From: Paenibacillus sp.
GTDB lineage: Bacteria; Bacillota; Bacilli; Paenibacillales; NBRC-103111
DNA: 64,000 nucleotides
Assembly: GCA_031180825.1 (NCBI GenBank)
Contig: JAPSLM010000002.1
Span: 310,001 to 374,000, forward strand
Direction: 5' to 3'
The translations under genes and the position numbers were made by a program. Below, piece by piece: positions 8,629 to 16,624 of the stretch (position 1 is its first letter; every line of letters starts with the position of its first letter). The notes under the pieces were generated by a model. The model was given only the letters and a program-made list of their open reading frames with translations, made no database searches and was not told the DNA's origin.

Positions 8629-9492
8629 ATGAGCCAAGCCAACCAAAGCCGGCCGCTGTCCGGACCGGCGTTCCGTCCCTCCCGGCTTCCGCAGCTTGGA
8701 AGCTATGCGCTGCTGACCGCAGGCACGCTCGCGATGGTGTTTCCTTTTTTATGGATGGTTGCGACCTCGCTTAAGACGCCTCAGGACGTGTTCTCGCTCA
8801 GCCTGGTGCCGGATCGCGCGACGCTGGCCAACTACGCGGAATTGTTCGCCACGACCCCGTTTACGGACTGGGTGTACAACAGCTTTGTGATCGCGGTGAT
8901 CATGACGGCGAGCGTATGCTTGTTCGATACGGTCGCGGGGTACGTGCTGGCGAAATTTTCGTTTCCCGGGAAACGGCTCATTTTTATCGCCATTCTCAGT
9001 ACGCTGATGGTACCTACCGAGATGCTGATCATTCCATGGTACTTGCTGTCGGCCAAGCTCGGCTGGGTCGATACGTACGTCGGCGTGTTGTTTCCGGGAC
9101 TCGTCAGCGCCTTCGGCATTTTCTTGATGAAGCAATTCATGGAATCGGTGCCCTCGGACCTGCTCGATGCGGCGCGGATCGACGGCATGAACGAATGGGG
9201 CATCATGCTGCGCATCGCCGTGCCTCTGGTGAGCCCCGCGCTAGCGACGCTGGCGATCCTGTCGTTTCTCGGCAGCTGGAATGCGTTCATCTGGCCGCTG
9301 ATCGTGACGCAGACGGAGACGCACTTCACGATTCCGGTCGGGGTGGCGTTCTTCTCCAGCGAGCTGAAGGATACGAGCGGCTGGGTGATGATCATGACGG
9401 GAGCGACCGTCTCCGTGCTGCCGCTGATTCTGCTGTTTGTGATCTTCCAGAAGCAGATTGTCCGCGGCATCGCGCTCACCGGGCTAAAATAG
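8629..9492 (+). CDS. Carbohydrate ABC transporter permease (MalG type)
   Basis: A 287-residue inner-membrane permease. PFLWMVATSLKTPQDVF follows the first membrane segment, as in MalG proteins, and the EAA loop reads LLDAARIDGMNEWGIMLRIA. An AAGGAGGGG ribosome site lies before the ATG. It closes the importer operon and is convergent with the TetR gene, which starts its stop codon only 9 bp away. Confidence 0.92.
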   Translation: MSQANQSRPLSGPAFRPSRLPQLGSYALLTAGTLAMVFPFLWMVATSLKTPQDVFSLSLVPDRATLANYAELFATTPFTDWVYNSFVIAVIMTASVCLFDTVAGYVLAKFSFPGKRLIFIAILSTLMVPTEMLIIPWYLLSAKLGWVDTYVGVLFPGLVSAFGIFLMKQFMESVPSDLLDAARIDGMNEWGIMLRIAVPLVSPALATLAILSFLGSWNAFIWPLIVTQTETHFTIPVGVAFFSSELKDTSGWVMIMTGATVSVLPLILLFVIFQKQIVRGIALTGLK

Positions 9493-9500
9493 GCGGCAGC

Positions 9501-10076
9501 TCACAGAAACTTCCGCATCGAAGCCGACAGCTCGCTGACGACCTTGCCGATCTCCTCGGGAGACAAATGAAATTCCTGCAGCGTCCACTCGATCAGCATC
9601 ATGTGCAGGAGGGCCGAGAACGACTTTTGCCCGTACAGGCGGTAAATTTCGGACGGTGTATCGCCCCCGCCGCGGCTTCCGCCGATAAACAGCTCGTCGT
9701 GGCAATCGCAGATGCTGCGGAAGATCAGCTGCCGGATTTTGCGGTCCCGGCCCTTGATGTTCTGGATCAGCGACGGGGGAATGGTATCCTTCCAGGTGCG
9801 GAACAACAGCACGAGCATCTCTTCCGTATACGGCTGCCCGCCGTCGATATTGCTCCATACGCCGCTCATCAGGCGGGTCAAATAATTCAATAAAATGTTG
9901 TCCTTGTCCTGAAAGTTCCGGTAAACCGTTTGACGCGCAAGTCCTGCTTTATCTGCAATCTCCGTAATGGAGATGAGAGAGTAGGGCTTTTTTTCCATTA
10001 ATTGAAACAGCGCGGTCTGAATCCATTCCTGCGACCGCAAGGAGAGCTTGCCCGCAGCTTCGCCCAAGTGTGACAC
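9501..10076 (-). CDS. TetR family regulator
   Basis: A 191-residue one-component repressor. The N-terminal TetR helix-turn-helix reads ISITEIADKAGLARQTVYRNF (residues about 36-55, quoted here only as the HTH core), followed by DKDNILLNY; the C-terminal helical ligand domain is unremarkable. It is convergent with the sugar operon and divergent from the siderophore-binding gene. Palindromic DNA upstream of its start (10152-10177) is a likely operator. What it controls besides itself is not clear. Confidence 0.88.
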   Translation of the reverse strand: MSHLGEAAGKLSLRSQEWIQTALFQLMEKKPYSLISITEIADKAGLARQTVYRNFQDKDNILLNYLTRLMSGVWSNIDGGQPYTEEMLVLLFRTWKDTIPPSLIQNIKGRDRKIRQLIFRSICDCHDELFIGGSRGGGDTPSEIYRLYGQKSFSALLHMMLIEWTLQEFHLSPEEIGKVVSELSASMRKFL

Positions 10077-10151
10077 TTCCTTTCATCTGTCCATTTTCGC
10101 CTCCGGGGAGCGCCGGGGTTATTGCATAACCGGGCGATTTGGTTTAATGTT

Positions 10152-10177
10152 ACAAGTGTAACACAAGAGACACTTGT
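10152..10177. promoter_or_regulatory. Inverted repeat, candidate TetR operator
   Basis: ACAAGTGT (10152-10159) and ACACTTGT (10170-10177) are perfect inverted repeats separated by 10 nt. GTTAC and GTAAC flank the left arm. The position in the divergent intergenic region suits autoregulation by the TetR gene at 9501. Confidence 0.55.
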
Positions 10178-10241
10178 GACGCTTGTTTGTTTTGTCGGCT
10201 GGATCGCGGCGGAACGGGAGCTTTTTTTTCTACTTTTTATT

Positions 10242-10260
10242 GATAATAATAATCATTATC
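10242..10260. promoter_or_regulatory. Fur box
   Basis: The 19-bp site GATAATAATAATCATTATC matches the classical Fur box at 18 of 19 positions (A for G at position 7). It lies 41 bp before the siderophore-binding gene, so iron repression of that gene is expected. Confidence 0.85.
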
Positions 10261-10300
10261 AAATTAACGGCTTGTTGATCGCTGAAAGGGGAAGTTATCG

Positions 10301-11290
10301 TTGTTGTTCAAGGGATTTGGGGGATTCAGGTTGAAAAAGATTTCCGCGCCAGCCATCGTTTTGGTTCTCGCGTTGGTCGCTGCGGCTTGCGGCGGCGGAG
10401 GGAGCGGGAAGCCGGAGGCGGGGCAGCAGCCTGCGCAGGAACCGGCGTCCCGGATGATTAAGCATGCTATGGGGGAGACGAAAATCATAGGCACCCCGCA
10501 GCGGGTCGTCGTTCTGACGAATCAGGGCACCGAATCGCTGCTGGCGCTCGGCGTCAAGCCGGTAGCCTCTGTAAAATCCTGGATCGGCGATCCGTGGTTC
10601 GAGCATATTAAGGAGCAGATGACCGACGTGAAGATGATCGGCGACGAGACGCAGCCGAATGTCGAGGTCATCGCGACGCTGAAGCCGGATTTGATTCTCG
10701 GGACAAAGGTGCGCCAAGAGAAAATTTACCAGCAGCTGTCCGCCATCGCGCCGACGGTCTTTACGGAAAATCTGGGCGACAGCATGATCGACAACTTCAA
10801 GCTGTATGCCGCGGCGCTGAACAAAGAAGCCGAAGGCAAGGCCGTGCTGGACGATTACAGCAAAGCGGTCGAGCAGACCAAAGCGTACTTGGGCGACAAG
10901 ACGAACATGCGCGTATCGCTCGCCCGCTTCCAGCCGGGCAAGGTTCGTGTCTATTACAAGAACAATTTCGCCGGAATTATTTTGAGCCAACTCGGCTTTG
11001 CCCGTCCGGACGCCCAGAACAAGGACGATTTCTCCGCGGACATTACGCAGGAGCAAATGACCGTGCTCGACGGGGACGTGATGTTCTATTTCGTCACGGA
11101 CCGCCAGGGGGACACGGGAGCCAAGAAAACGGCCGAGGAGTGGCTGGGCAGCCCGCTCGCTCAAAACATGAACGTCGTCAAAACGAACCGGGCCTTCGTC
11201 GTGAACGAGCCGATCTGGAATACGTCCGGCGGCATTATAGCGGCCAAGCTGCTGCTCGAAGACATTCGCAAAAGGTTCGACAGCCTGTAG
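10301..11290 (+). CDS. Iron-siderophore ABC substrate-binding lipoprotein
   Basis: A FhuD/FecB-like binding protein of about 320 residues with the periplasmic-binding-protein-2 fold. It has a lipoprotein signal ending AAACGGG, RVVVLTNQGTESLLALGVKPVA at the start of the first lobe (shown in part), and LKPDLILG. Two TTG starts are possible. TTG 10301 has the better spaced GAAAGGGGAAG site. TTG 10331 gives the more typical signal peptide LKKISAPAIV. No permease or ATPase gene accompanies it, so it must work with a transporter encoded elsewhere. The Fur box upstream indicates iron control. Confidence 0.87.
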   Translation: MLFKGFGGFRLKKISAPAIVLVLALVAAACGGGGSGKPEAGQQPAQEPASRMIKHAMGETKIIGTPQRVVVLTNQGTESLLALGVKPVASVKSWIGDPWFEHIKEQMTDVKMIGDETQPNVEVIATLKPDLILGTKVRQEKIYQQLSAIAPTVFTENLGDSMIDNFKLYAAALNKEAEGKAVLDDYSKAVEQTKAYLGDKTNMRVSLARFQPGKVRVYYKNNFAGIILSQLGFARPDAQNKDDFSADITQEQMTVLDGDVMFYFVTDRQGDTGAKKTAEEWLGSPLAQNMNVVKTNRAFVVNEPIWNTSGGIIAAKLLLEDIRKRFDSL

Positions 11291-11388
11291 ATCTGCACAG
11301 GAGTTGTCCGCAAATAATAAAGGTTTTGTCAGTCCTTTATCCCTCAGATTTAAAACGGCATGCTTTATTGTGCCTTACACTAAAACAA

Positions 11389-11418
11389 AACTTGCCAAAG
11401 ATCAGGCAAGTTTTTTTG
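11389..11418. terminator. Bidirectional intrinsic terminator
   Basis: AACTTGCC (11389-11396) and GGCAAGTT (11405-11412) form a stem flanked by an A-rich left side and a T-rich right side, so it can act on both strands. It ends the siderophore-binding gene. Confidence 0.85.
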
Positions 11419-11775
11419 TTTTGGAATAAGCGCCTTGTATAGAGGAAATGCAGTAACCCTTGAAATAATTGGGGCATCAAAATGACCTATTTGTATCATA
11501 TGGGTTATTTGCTGCAGCACTATCGTTAAATCCCAACATGCTGCATTGGGCCCCTGGCAGCTTTAAAGAATGCTTGGATAGATAGTGCTTACACTGCGAC
11601 AATCTTTGAAGGAACGATGCCCTCCAACATTTTAACGAAAAGATCCGCTAAGATTTTTCCTGCTCTAAGGGCATGTTCGCTAAAGATCATTAGCGGTCAT
11701 CAGCATAAAAATAGCCACTCCATTTTTTGGTGTTACTCTTGAGAAATAAAACTTAAAGTACTTGCAAACTGAAAT
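11419..11775. other. Gene-free AT-rich stretch with coding debris
   Basis: No intact gene is seen. On the minus strand a stretch of about 30 codons (around 11595-11685) reads EHALRAGKILADLFVKMLEG and ends at a stop, looking like the tail of a lost gene. No family could be assigned. Confidence 0.4.
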
Positions 11776-11780
11776 AAAAA

Positions 11781-11808
11781 GATAGAGTCACTATAAGGCG
11801 ACTCTATC
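11781..11808 (-). terminator. Terminator of the 133-residue secreted protein gene
   Basis: GATAGAGTC (11781-11789) and GACTCTATC (11800-11808) form a stem. On the minus strand it is followed by TTTTTATTT. Confidence 0.8.
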
Positions 11809-11821
11809 CCATAAGTTAGTT

Positions 11822-12223
11822 TTATGGCTGGAGATGCATATACTTAATATTAGTGTGAGACCATTCACTCGTGTTATCGGAAACGTTTACCATTACAGCA
11901 AGAGTTTTACCTTTCGGTAAATCAATAGGTACGGAATATGATACATTATTTGAGGTTGAATTTTGAGTAATAATTCCTGAAAACCAAACAATGCTCCAAT
12001 CAGTAGGGTCAAATATATAGAGATAATATTCTTTAAAATATTGACCTGGATCTGGGTCGTGTTGGGTCCATTGGATAAGGGGTTGGTTGACAAAGTAATC
12101 CGGTTGGTTTTCGTCACCTGACGATGGAGAGGTTATTATTACTTGAGGTGGGGCAGCAAAGGCGCTGGTTGCCGAACTAAGCATTACGAATACTAAAATT
12201 AGTGCCGATACAATTTTCTTCAT
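11822..12223 (-). CDS. Small secreted beta-rich protein of unknown function
   Basis: A 133-residue protein with a clear Sec signal peptide (MKKIVSALILVFVMLSS, cleavage near AFA-APP). The mature part is about 110 residues, rich in Pro, Ser, Tyr and Trp, and starts PQVIITSPSSGDENQPDYF. This resembles the opening strand of fibronectin-III-like or other immunoglobulin-fold domains. No catalytic motif or cysteine pair is visible. It has its own terminator and an AT-rich upstream region. I do not recognise the family. Confidence 0.7.
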   Translation of the reverse strand: MKKIVSALILVFVMLSSATSAFAAPPQVIITSPSSGDENQPDYFVNQPLIQWTQHDPDPGQYFKEYYLYIFDPTDWSIVWFSGIITQNSTSNNVSYSVPIDLPKGKTLAVMVNVSDNTSEWSHTNIKYMHLQP

Positions 12224-12378
12224 ATTATCCCTCCATGCATTGAACTATCTTGAAAGCTGGCCAGCATTTCAATCAAAGCAAAAACTTTACAGCTTAAATA
12301 GTAAGATAACTTAAAAAATATGTAAATAGTAATATATTACTGGTTTTTGTTGAGTGATGTAAGACAAGAAATCATATC

Positions 12379-12732
12379 ATGCGGTATGTTACAATTTACC
12401 AACGAAACAGGAGGTCTGCCGCTCTGAAAATGAATCATTCCCGAGGAGCGCCAGTTCGCTTAACGAAAGAGCGGCAGGAAAAATTGAAGCAGACCATTGT
12501 AAGCTCCCTTCCACACGATGTGGGTTTTACGGCTCGTCACAACTGGACGTTGGAAATCATCGCGGCGTTTATTAAACGAGAATTTGGCTATACCTACTCG
12601 CTTCGTGGTGTCTCAAAAATGATGCATCGCCAAGGGTTAAGCTTTTCGGAAAATACATTCCCGCAGATGCATACGTTTAACCGTATCATAAACAATGGTT
12701 TTGATCATTGTGCTAACAGGCAGGTTAATTGA
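12379..12732 (+). pseudogene. IS630 family transposase, N-terminal fragment
   Basis: The protein starts with a run typical of IS630-type helix-turn-helix regions: RSAALKMNHSRGAPVRLTKE, then LPHDVGFTARHNWTLEIIAA and SLRGVSKMMHRQGLSF. After about residue 95 the similarity stops and the DDE catalytic domain is absent. The remaining codons (NRIINNGFDHCANRQVN) are unrelated junk. This is a truncated insertion sequence, one of several in this patch. Confidence 0.8.
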
Positions 12733-12795
12733 AATAGTTGTAATTTGAGGTCGTTTTTGTTATCATGCCTAAAGGTTAAGGAAAGGAGCATTATC

Positions 12796-12846
12796 ATGAG
12801 TTGCTCATGTTTTCCAGTAATTGATAAGTACCCTGAATCTAAGTGA
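12796..12846 (+). CDS. 16-residue leader peptide upstream of the lincosamide-resistance-like gene
   Basis: A short ORF, MSCSCFPVIDKYPESK, begins 8 nt after a strong AAAGGAG and ends 26 nt before the nucleotidyltransferase start. Its last codons form the left arm of a hairpin that covers the next ribosome site. CATGAG/CTCATG around its own start can also pair. The layout matches leader peptides that control ribosome-targeted antibiotic resistance genes by stalling. Coding status is inferred from the ribosome site and architecture. Confidence 0.6.
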   Translation: MSCSCFPVIDKYPESK

Positions 12847-12864
12847 TAAAATTTAGATAAGGGG
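12831..12864 (+). promoter_or_regulatory. SD-sequestering hairpin (translational attenuator)
   Basis: ATCTAA (12837-12842) pairs with TTAGAT (12853-12858), and CCCT (12831-12834) with GGGG (12861-12864). The AAGGGG ribosome site (12859-12864) of the following gene is thus held in the stem. A ribosome stalled inside the leader ORF would open it. Confidence 0.6.
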
Positions 12865-12872
12865 TTTTATAA

Positions 12873-13670
12873 ATGTTGTTACAGAAACGAATCATCCAAT
12901 CCGTTAAAGAGACTTGTGAACAAAACTCCAATGTAGCTTCATGTATGATGTATGGTTCCTTCACTAAAGGTGAGGGGGATCAATACTCTGATGTTGAGTT
13001 TTATATATTTATTAAGGACGATAAATTTGAAGATTTTCAACCAAGACAATGGATTGCCGAAATTGCTTCTTATGATTTGATGTTTCAAAATGAGTATGGA
13101 ACAGAAGTTGTTATTTTTTCTAACTTGATTCGAGGTGAATTTCATTTTTTGCCGGAATCCCAAATCGAAGTAATAAAAACTTTCAAGCCCACCGGAGTTT
13201 TTCCTGATACCGGTTCCATGTTTATTTACGACACGACAGGAATGTTGAAGCCATGTCTGGATCACCTAGGTGGGGATGGCCCAGAGCGAATGACAAATGA
13301 GAATGTGAATTTTGCTTTTAATAATTTTGTGAATGCTTGGTTAATGGGAATCAACGTATTGAAAAGAGGAGAATTAGCACGTTCTTTAGAAGTTCTGACA
13401 TATGTGCAAAAGTATATTTTGCATTTATTAAGAGTTAAGGAACAGAATGTAGAACGGTGGCTAAATAGCACTAAGAATCTAGAGAATGATCTGACTTCGG
13501 AAGGATATAAAGATTACTCTTTAATAACCTCTAAGTTACAAAAAGATGATTTGGAGAACGCATATACTCATGCATTGACGGCCGCAGAAAAATTAATAGA
13601 GAGTTTAAAGCCTAAATACGATTTTGAGGTAGATATGCATATCATTATTAAACTTCGCCACTATCTATAA
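12873..13670 (+). CDS. Lincosamide nucleotidyltransferase-like protein (Lnu(B)/Lnu(F) type)
   Basis: A 265-residue protein of the pol-beta nucleotidyltransferase fold. MMYGSFTKGEGDQYSDVEF (residues 25-43) contains the GS motif and the catalytic DxE pair, in the same place as in Lnu(B)-type enzymes that adenylylate lincomycin and clindamycin. The length matches Lnu(B) (about 267). The C-terminal half is helical. Leader peptide and attenuator upstream support a role in antibiotic resistance. Low GC and neighbouring IS remnants suggest acquisition. Substrate is inferred. Confidence 0.78.
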   Translation: MLLQKRIIQSVKETCEQNSNVASCMMYGSFTKGEGDQYSDVEFYIFIKDDKFEDFQPRQWIAEIASYDLMFQNEYGTEVVIFSNLIRGEFHFLPESQIEVIKTFKPTGVFPDTGSMFIYDTTGMLKPCLDHLGGDGPERMTNENVNFAFNNFVNAWLMGINVLKRGELARSLEVLTYVQKYILHLLRVKEQNVERWLNSTKNLENDLTSEGYKDYSLITSKLQKDDLENAYTHALTAAEKLIESLKPKYDFEVDMHIIIKLRHYL

Positions 13671-13682
13671 ATGGATACTATT

Positions 13683-13722
13683 AAAGAAAGCACTGCGCAG
13701 TTTGATCAGTGCTTTCTTTATT
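13683..13722 (+). terminator. Terminator of the nucleotidyltransferase gene
   Basis: AAAGAAAGCACTG (13683-13695) and CAGTGCTTTCTTT (13707-13719) form a perfect 13-bp stem, U-rich on the right side. Confidence 0.85.
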
Positions 13723-13825
13723 AAGCAGAAGGGGTGCCAAAGAGCAGAATACGAGACTGTCAAGTAAAAAGTGTAACCTTTGAAACCAGAATCTAGCAAC
13801 TACCGAGCCACGGCTTGACCTGGAA

Positions 13826-13880
13826 AAGCATCCCTATGGATGCTTCAGCCTGTTGAGAAACCCCTCAACAGGCTATTTCT
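13826..13880 (+). other. Paired hairpins in the left end of the IS1182-type element
   Basis: AAGCATCC/GGATGCTT (about 13826-13845) and AGCCTGTTGAG/CTCAACAGGCT (13847-13857, 13864-13874), the second followed by TATTTCTTT. They lie between the resistance gene and the transposase remnant and probably protect the element from outside transcription. Confidence 0.55.
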
Positions 13881-13953
13881 TTGTATTCGTTATTTATCAA
13901 TTCACCGCGTTAATATAATATAATAAAACTATCCTTAACAAGGCGGTGATTGC

Positions 13954-15100
13954 ATGCTTCGCTCCAATCCGAATGTGCAAAACAGCTACGAATTCGTTTG
14001 TTTGGAAGAACTGGTGCCTCAACATCATTTGCTTCGCAAGATCCATAAACACATTGACTTTTCCTTTATTCTTGAAAAAGTAAAGCCATATTACTGTGAA
14101 AATAACGGACGCTCCTCGGTCGATCCGATCATGCTCTTCAAAATGATGTTCATTGGCTATTTGTACGGTATTCGTTCTGAACGACAGCTCGAGCAGGAAG
14201 ATTCAACTCAACGTGGCCTATCGCTGGTTTGTCGGATTGGGTTTGACGGATCGCGTTCCGGACCACAGCACCTTGAGCTTGAATCGCAAGCGGCTTCAGG
14301 ATAGCGATGTTGTCCAAGAAATCTTCGACCAAATTGTATTCAAAGCCATTGAACTTCGGATGGTCGCAGGCCGCGTGCTCATCACGGATTCAACCCATCT
14401 CAAAGCCAGCGCCAACAAACGTAAGTTCGTTAAGCAAGAAGTCGAAAAGAGCGTCAAAACGTATCTGGACGATTTGGACGAGGCCGATCGGGCAGCTCAT
14501 GGAAAAAAGCTTTAAAGCCCCGGAAGGAGGTGACCCAGATCAAGGAGACAAAAGTGAGTACAACGGATCCCGACGGTGGGTATATGGTGCGCGACGGCAA
14601 ACCGGAAGGCTTCTTCTATTTGGATCACCGGACGGTCGACCATAAATACAACATGATTAACGATGTACATATTATCCCCGGAAATGTCCATGACTCGAAG
14701 CCTTATCTTGAGCGGCTTGAACTGCAAATAAAGAAATTTGGGTTTGACAAAAACTGGAAACCGTTGCCCTGGATGCCGGCTATTATACAGCAGATATCTG
14801 CAAGAAACTCCACGCTCGGAAGATTTATGCCGTCATTGGCGGCCGAAGCTACACTCCAGTAAAAGGCTTGATCGCCAAGTGGCGATTTAAGTATGACAAG
14901 GAGCGCGACTTGTATATCTGTCCGCAAAAACAAGAGCTGACCTATGCCACGATAGACCGGGAGGGTTACCGCCAGTACAAGTCGGATCCTGAGATGTGCA
15001 AAGACTGTCCGCTGCTTTCCCAGTGTACACGTTCAAGGAACAAACAAAGGATTCTCACACGACATGTTTGGCAAGACAGCAAGGAGTGGGTAAAACAAAA
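13954..15100 (+). pseudogene. IS1182 family transposase, frameshifted and 3' truncated
   Basis: The start (MLRSNPNVQNSYEFVCLEEL, then VDPIMLFKMMFIGYLYGIRS) is a textbook IS1182 N-terminus. The frame is broken near 14195. It continues in another frame (VAYRWFVGLGLTDRVPDHST, then ITDSTHLKASANKRK) and stops at 14515. It resumes from about 14530 (DPDGGYMVRDGKPEGFFYLD), shifts again near 14780, and ends in KDCPLLSQCTRSRNKQRI at about 15065, where unrelated DNA begins. The tail and right end are missing. At least three lesions mean it is dead. Confidence 0.88.
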
Positions 15101-15740
15101 CGGGCGGTCTCGTAAACTTGTCAGATGATGAAAAAACTAAAATTAAGAAGGAAATTGAAGGCTATGTAGCTAAACTTCCCGAGGCTGCTAATTAAAAAAT
15201 GATCCTGAAGCAAAAAAAGCATTTGCTGCGCTAAGTAACGCCGCCGCTTCTATCGAAATGGCCGGAGCATATGATAATTATTATAACCATGATACAAGTA
15301 CAGGATGGTTCCGTGCACAAACGCTAAGTGCACAGGGGCATATGTACTTAAGATATGAAGGTTCCACTTATGGAAGTTCTAAAAATGCAAATTCTTTAAC
15401 GCAATTTAAGACTAACATTAATGGCTACAATAATTTCATTAATCAGTACATGGAAGCTCCAATATGGCCAGAGGTAGTAGGTTGGGGATCGGCACTTATG
15501 GGGCTTATTACAATTGTTGTGGGTTATGGCCCAGGACCGGCAGGCTGGGTTACAATAGCACTATATTATGGCGGCGCTCTATCCACATTTGCTGGATTAA
15601 CGTCCACAGTTTATGCAACTGTTTCTCGACTGGACTTGAGCAGAGTAGCAGCACAGTACTGTGAAAATGCAAGAGTGATGAATTTCAACGGTGGGGCATA
15701 CTGGGAAAACACCTCATTCAGCGTCGTTAGTGGATTTTAA
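15101..15740 (+). pseudogene. Secreted/membrane-active protein of unknown function, 5' truncated and frameshifted
   Basis: Coding starts abruptly at the IS1182 junction (frame from 15118: SDDEKTKIKKEIEGYVAKLP). One extra base in the TTAAAAAA run near 15197 shifts it to the frame that carries the last 160 residues (ATG 15258 onward). The missing N-terminus presumably held a signal peptide. The remainder has a strongly hydrophobic centre (ALMGLITIVVGYGPGPAGW and following, about residues 78-115 of the 160) flanked by Asn/Tyr-rich parts. A small two-helix membrane gene follows behind a strong terminator, an arrangement reminiscent of bacteriocin plus immunity pairs (speculative). Confidence 0.65.
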
Positions 15741-15741
15741 G

Positions 15742-15785
15742 AATTAAGTAAGCGCGTCAAATCGACGCGCTTACTTAATTTTTAG
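15742..15785 (+). terminator. Strong terminator
   Basis: A perfect 17-bp stem between 15742-15758 and 15764-15780 (core AAGTAAGCGCGTC / GACGCGCTTACTT), loop AAATC, followed by TTTTT. Confidence 0.92.
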
Positions 15786-15797
15786 AAAAGGAGAGGG

Positions 15798-16013
15798 ATG
15801 AACATAAAGAACACTAAGTTACGTTTGGCTTGGATTATTCCCCAAATATTTTTGACCTTGTTAGATATTTTTCTTTTTATATTTACATTTATAAAGTGGG
15901 AAGAACTTCAAGGTGTAAGATTTATGTACCTCATTTTTTCATTTTTGCTATTAGGGGTAATTATTTTGGGAGTTTTCACTATAAGAAAATGGATAATCCA
16001 AGGAAAAATGTAA
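15798..16013 (+). CDS. Small two-helix membrane protein
   Basis: A 71-residue protein with two membrane helices (residues about 10-30 and 40-62), a short charged loop (KWEELQG) and a basic C-terminus. An AAAAGGAGAGGG site directly precedes the ATG. It stands alone behind the terminator of the preceding broken gene. Size and topology fit a self-protection protein for a neighbouring secreted toxin, but there is no sequence motif to prove it. I do not recognise the family. Confidence 0.6.
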   Translation: MNIKNTKLRLAWIIPQIFLTLLDIFLFIFTFIKWEELQGVRFMYLIFSFLLLGVIILGVFTIRKWIIQGKM

Positions 16014-16069
16014 TGTTGACGGTCGGAACATTGATAAAAAAGCGGCTCTTGTTTGCATCATTTTAACTG

Positions 16070-16121
16070 TGACCCGCAAGATGGATACTTTGAAAAAAGT
16101 GACCCTCTTGCGGGTCATTTT
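16070..16121 (+). terminator. Hairpin with T tract
   Basis: TGACCCGCAAG (16070-16080) pairs with CTTGCGGGTCA (16107-16117), followed by TTTTA. It may terminate the small membrane gene or be an element end. Confidence 0.65.
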
Positions 16122-16161
16122 ATGTTTTAATCAAACTATCGAGGACAAGCGAGGTACGGAC

Positions 16162-16252
16162 ATGGGTAGATTGTTTACTGAGCAGGAAATAAAACAGTTG
16201 GAAGCTAATCTGAACATGGAGCATGTGTCGCAAAAGAGTATCACGTATACAC
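16162..16252 (+). pseudogene. Transposase helix-turn-helix N-terminal fragment
   Basis: MGRLFTEQEIKQLEANLNM followed by VSQKSITYTP resembles the first 30 residues of IS3-group OrfA-like proteins (typically ...KSITYTPEFK). It breaks off at the junction with the TetR fragment. Only about 30 codons remain. Confidence 0.5.
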
Positions 16253-16475
16253 CCATGAAATAGAGACGATGTTCGCCCATGTCGAACAAATACTTGAGAA
16301 GATTATCCGCAGCGGTCAGGAGCAGCGGCTCATTACGACCCGCCATACCAGTAAAGAGCTTGCCGCTTATCTGAATAACGCTCTTCTCGGCGCGAAAATT
16401 ATGGAGAGATCAGGTGCTTCCCGGACGCAGATCGATATGGTCTTGCGTACGTCCTTTGCGATGCTCGAACCTTGA
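16245..16475 (+). pseudogene. TetR regulator, C-terminal fragment
   Basis: About 70 codons reading HEIETMFAHVEQILEKIIRS and on to GASRTQIDMVLRTSFAMLEP match the last helices of a TetR ligand domain. The DNA-binding domain is gone, replaced by transposase-like sequence. A perfect TetR-style operator lies 16 bp downstream, ahead of an Old Yellow Enzyme gene. The intact gene was therefore probably the repressor of that enzyme. Confidence 0.65.
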
Positions 16476-16491
16476 TCTTTTTTTTACGAAG

Positions 16492-16513
16492 TTATTGACT
16501 GTGTAGTCAATAA
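16492..16513. promoter_or_regulatory. Perfect palindrome, likely TetR operator of the OYE gene
   Basis: TTATTGACT (16492-16500), GTGT, AGTCAATAA (16505-16513). The TTGACTGTGTAGTCAA core is a common TetR-type site. Its cognate repressor gene next door is truncated. Confidence 0.65.
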
Positions 16514-16624
16514 AGGAGGTGGTTCTCCGGTATTCAAGATGCTGATTGTAACTTTTTTTGCTTTTTACAACACGAATAGTTATTTACAAAATTTAATAAA
16601 ATATAATTAAAATTGGAGGTTATT

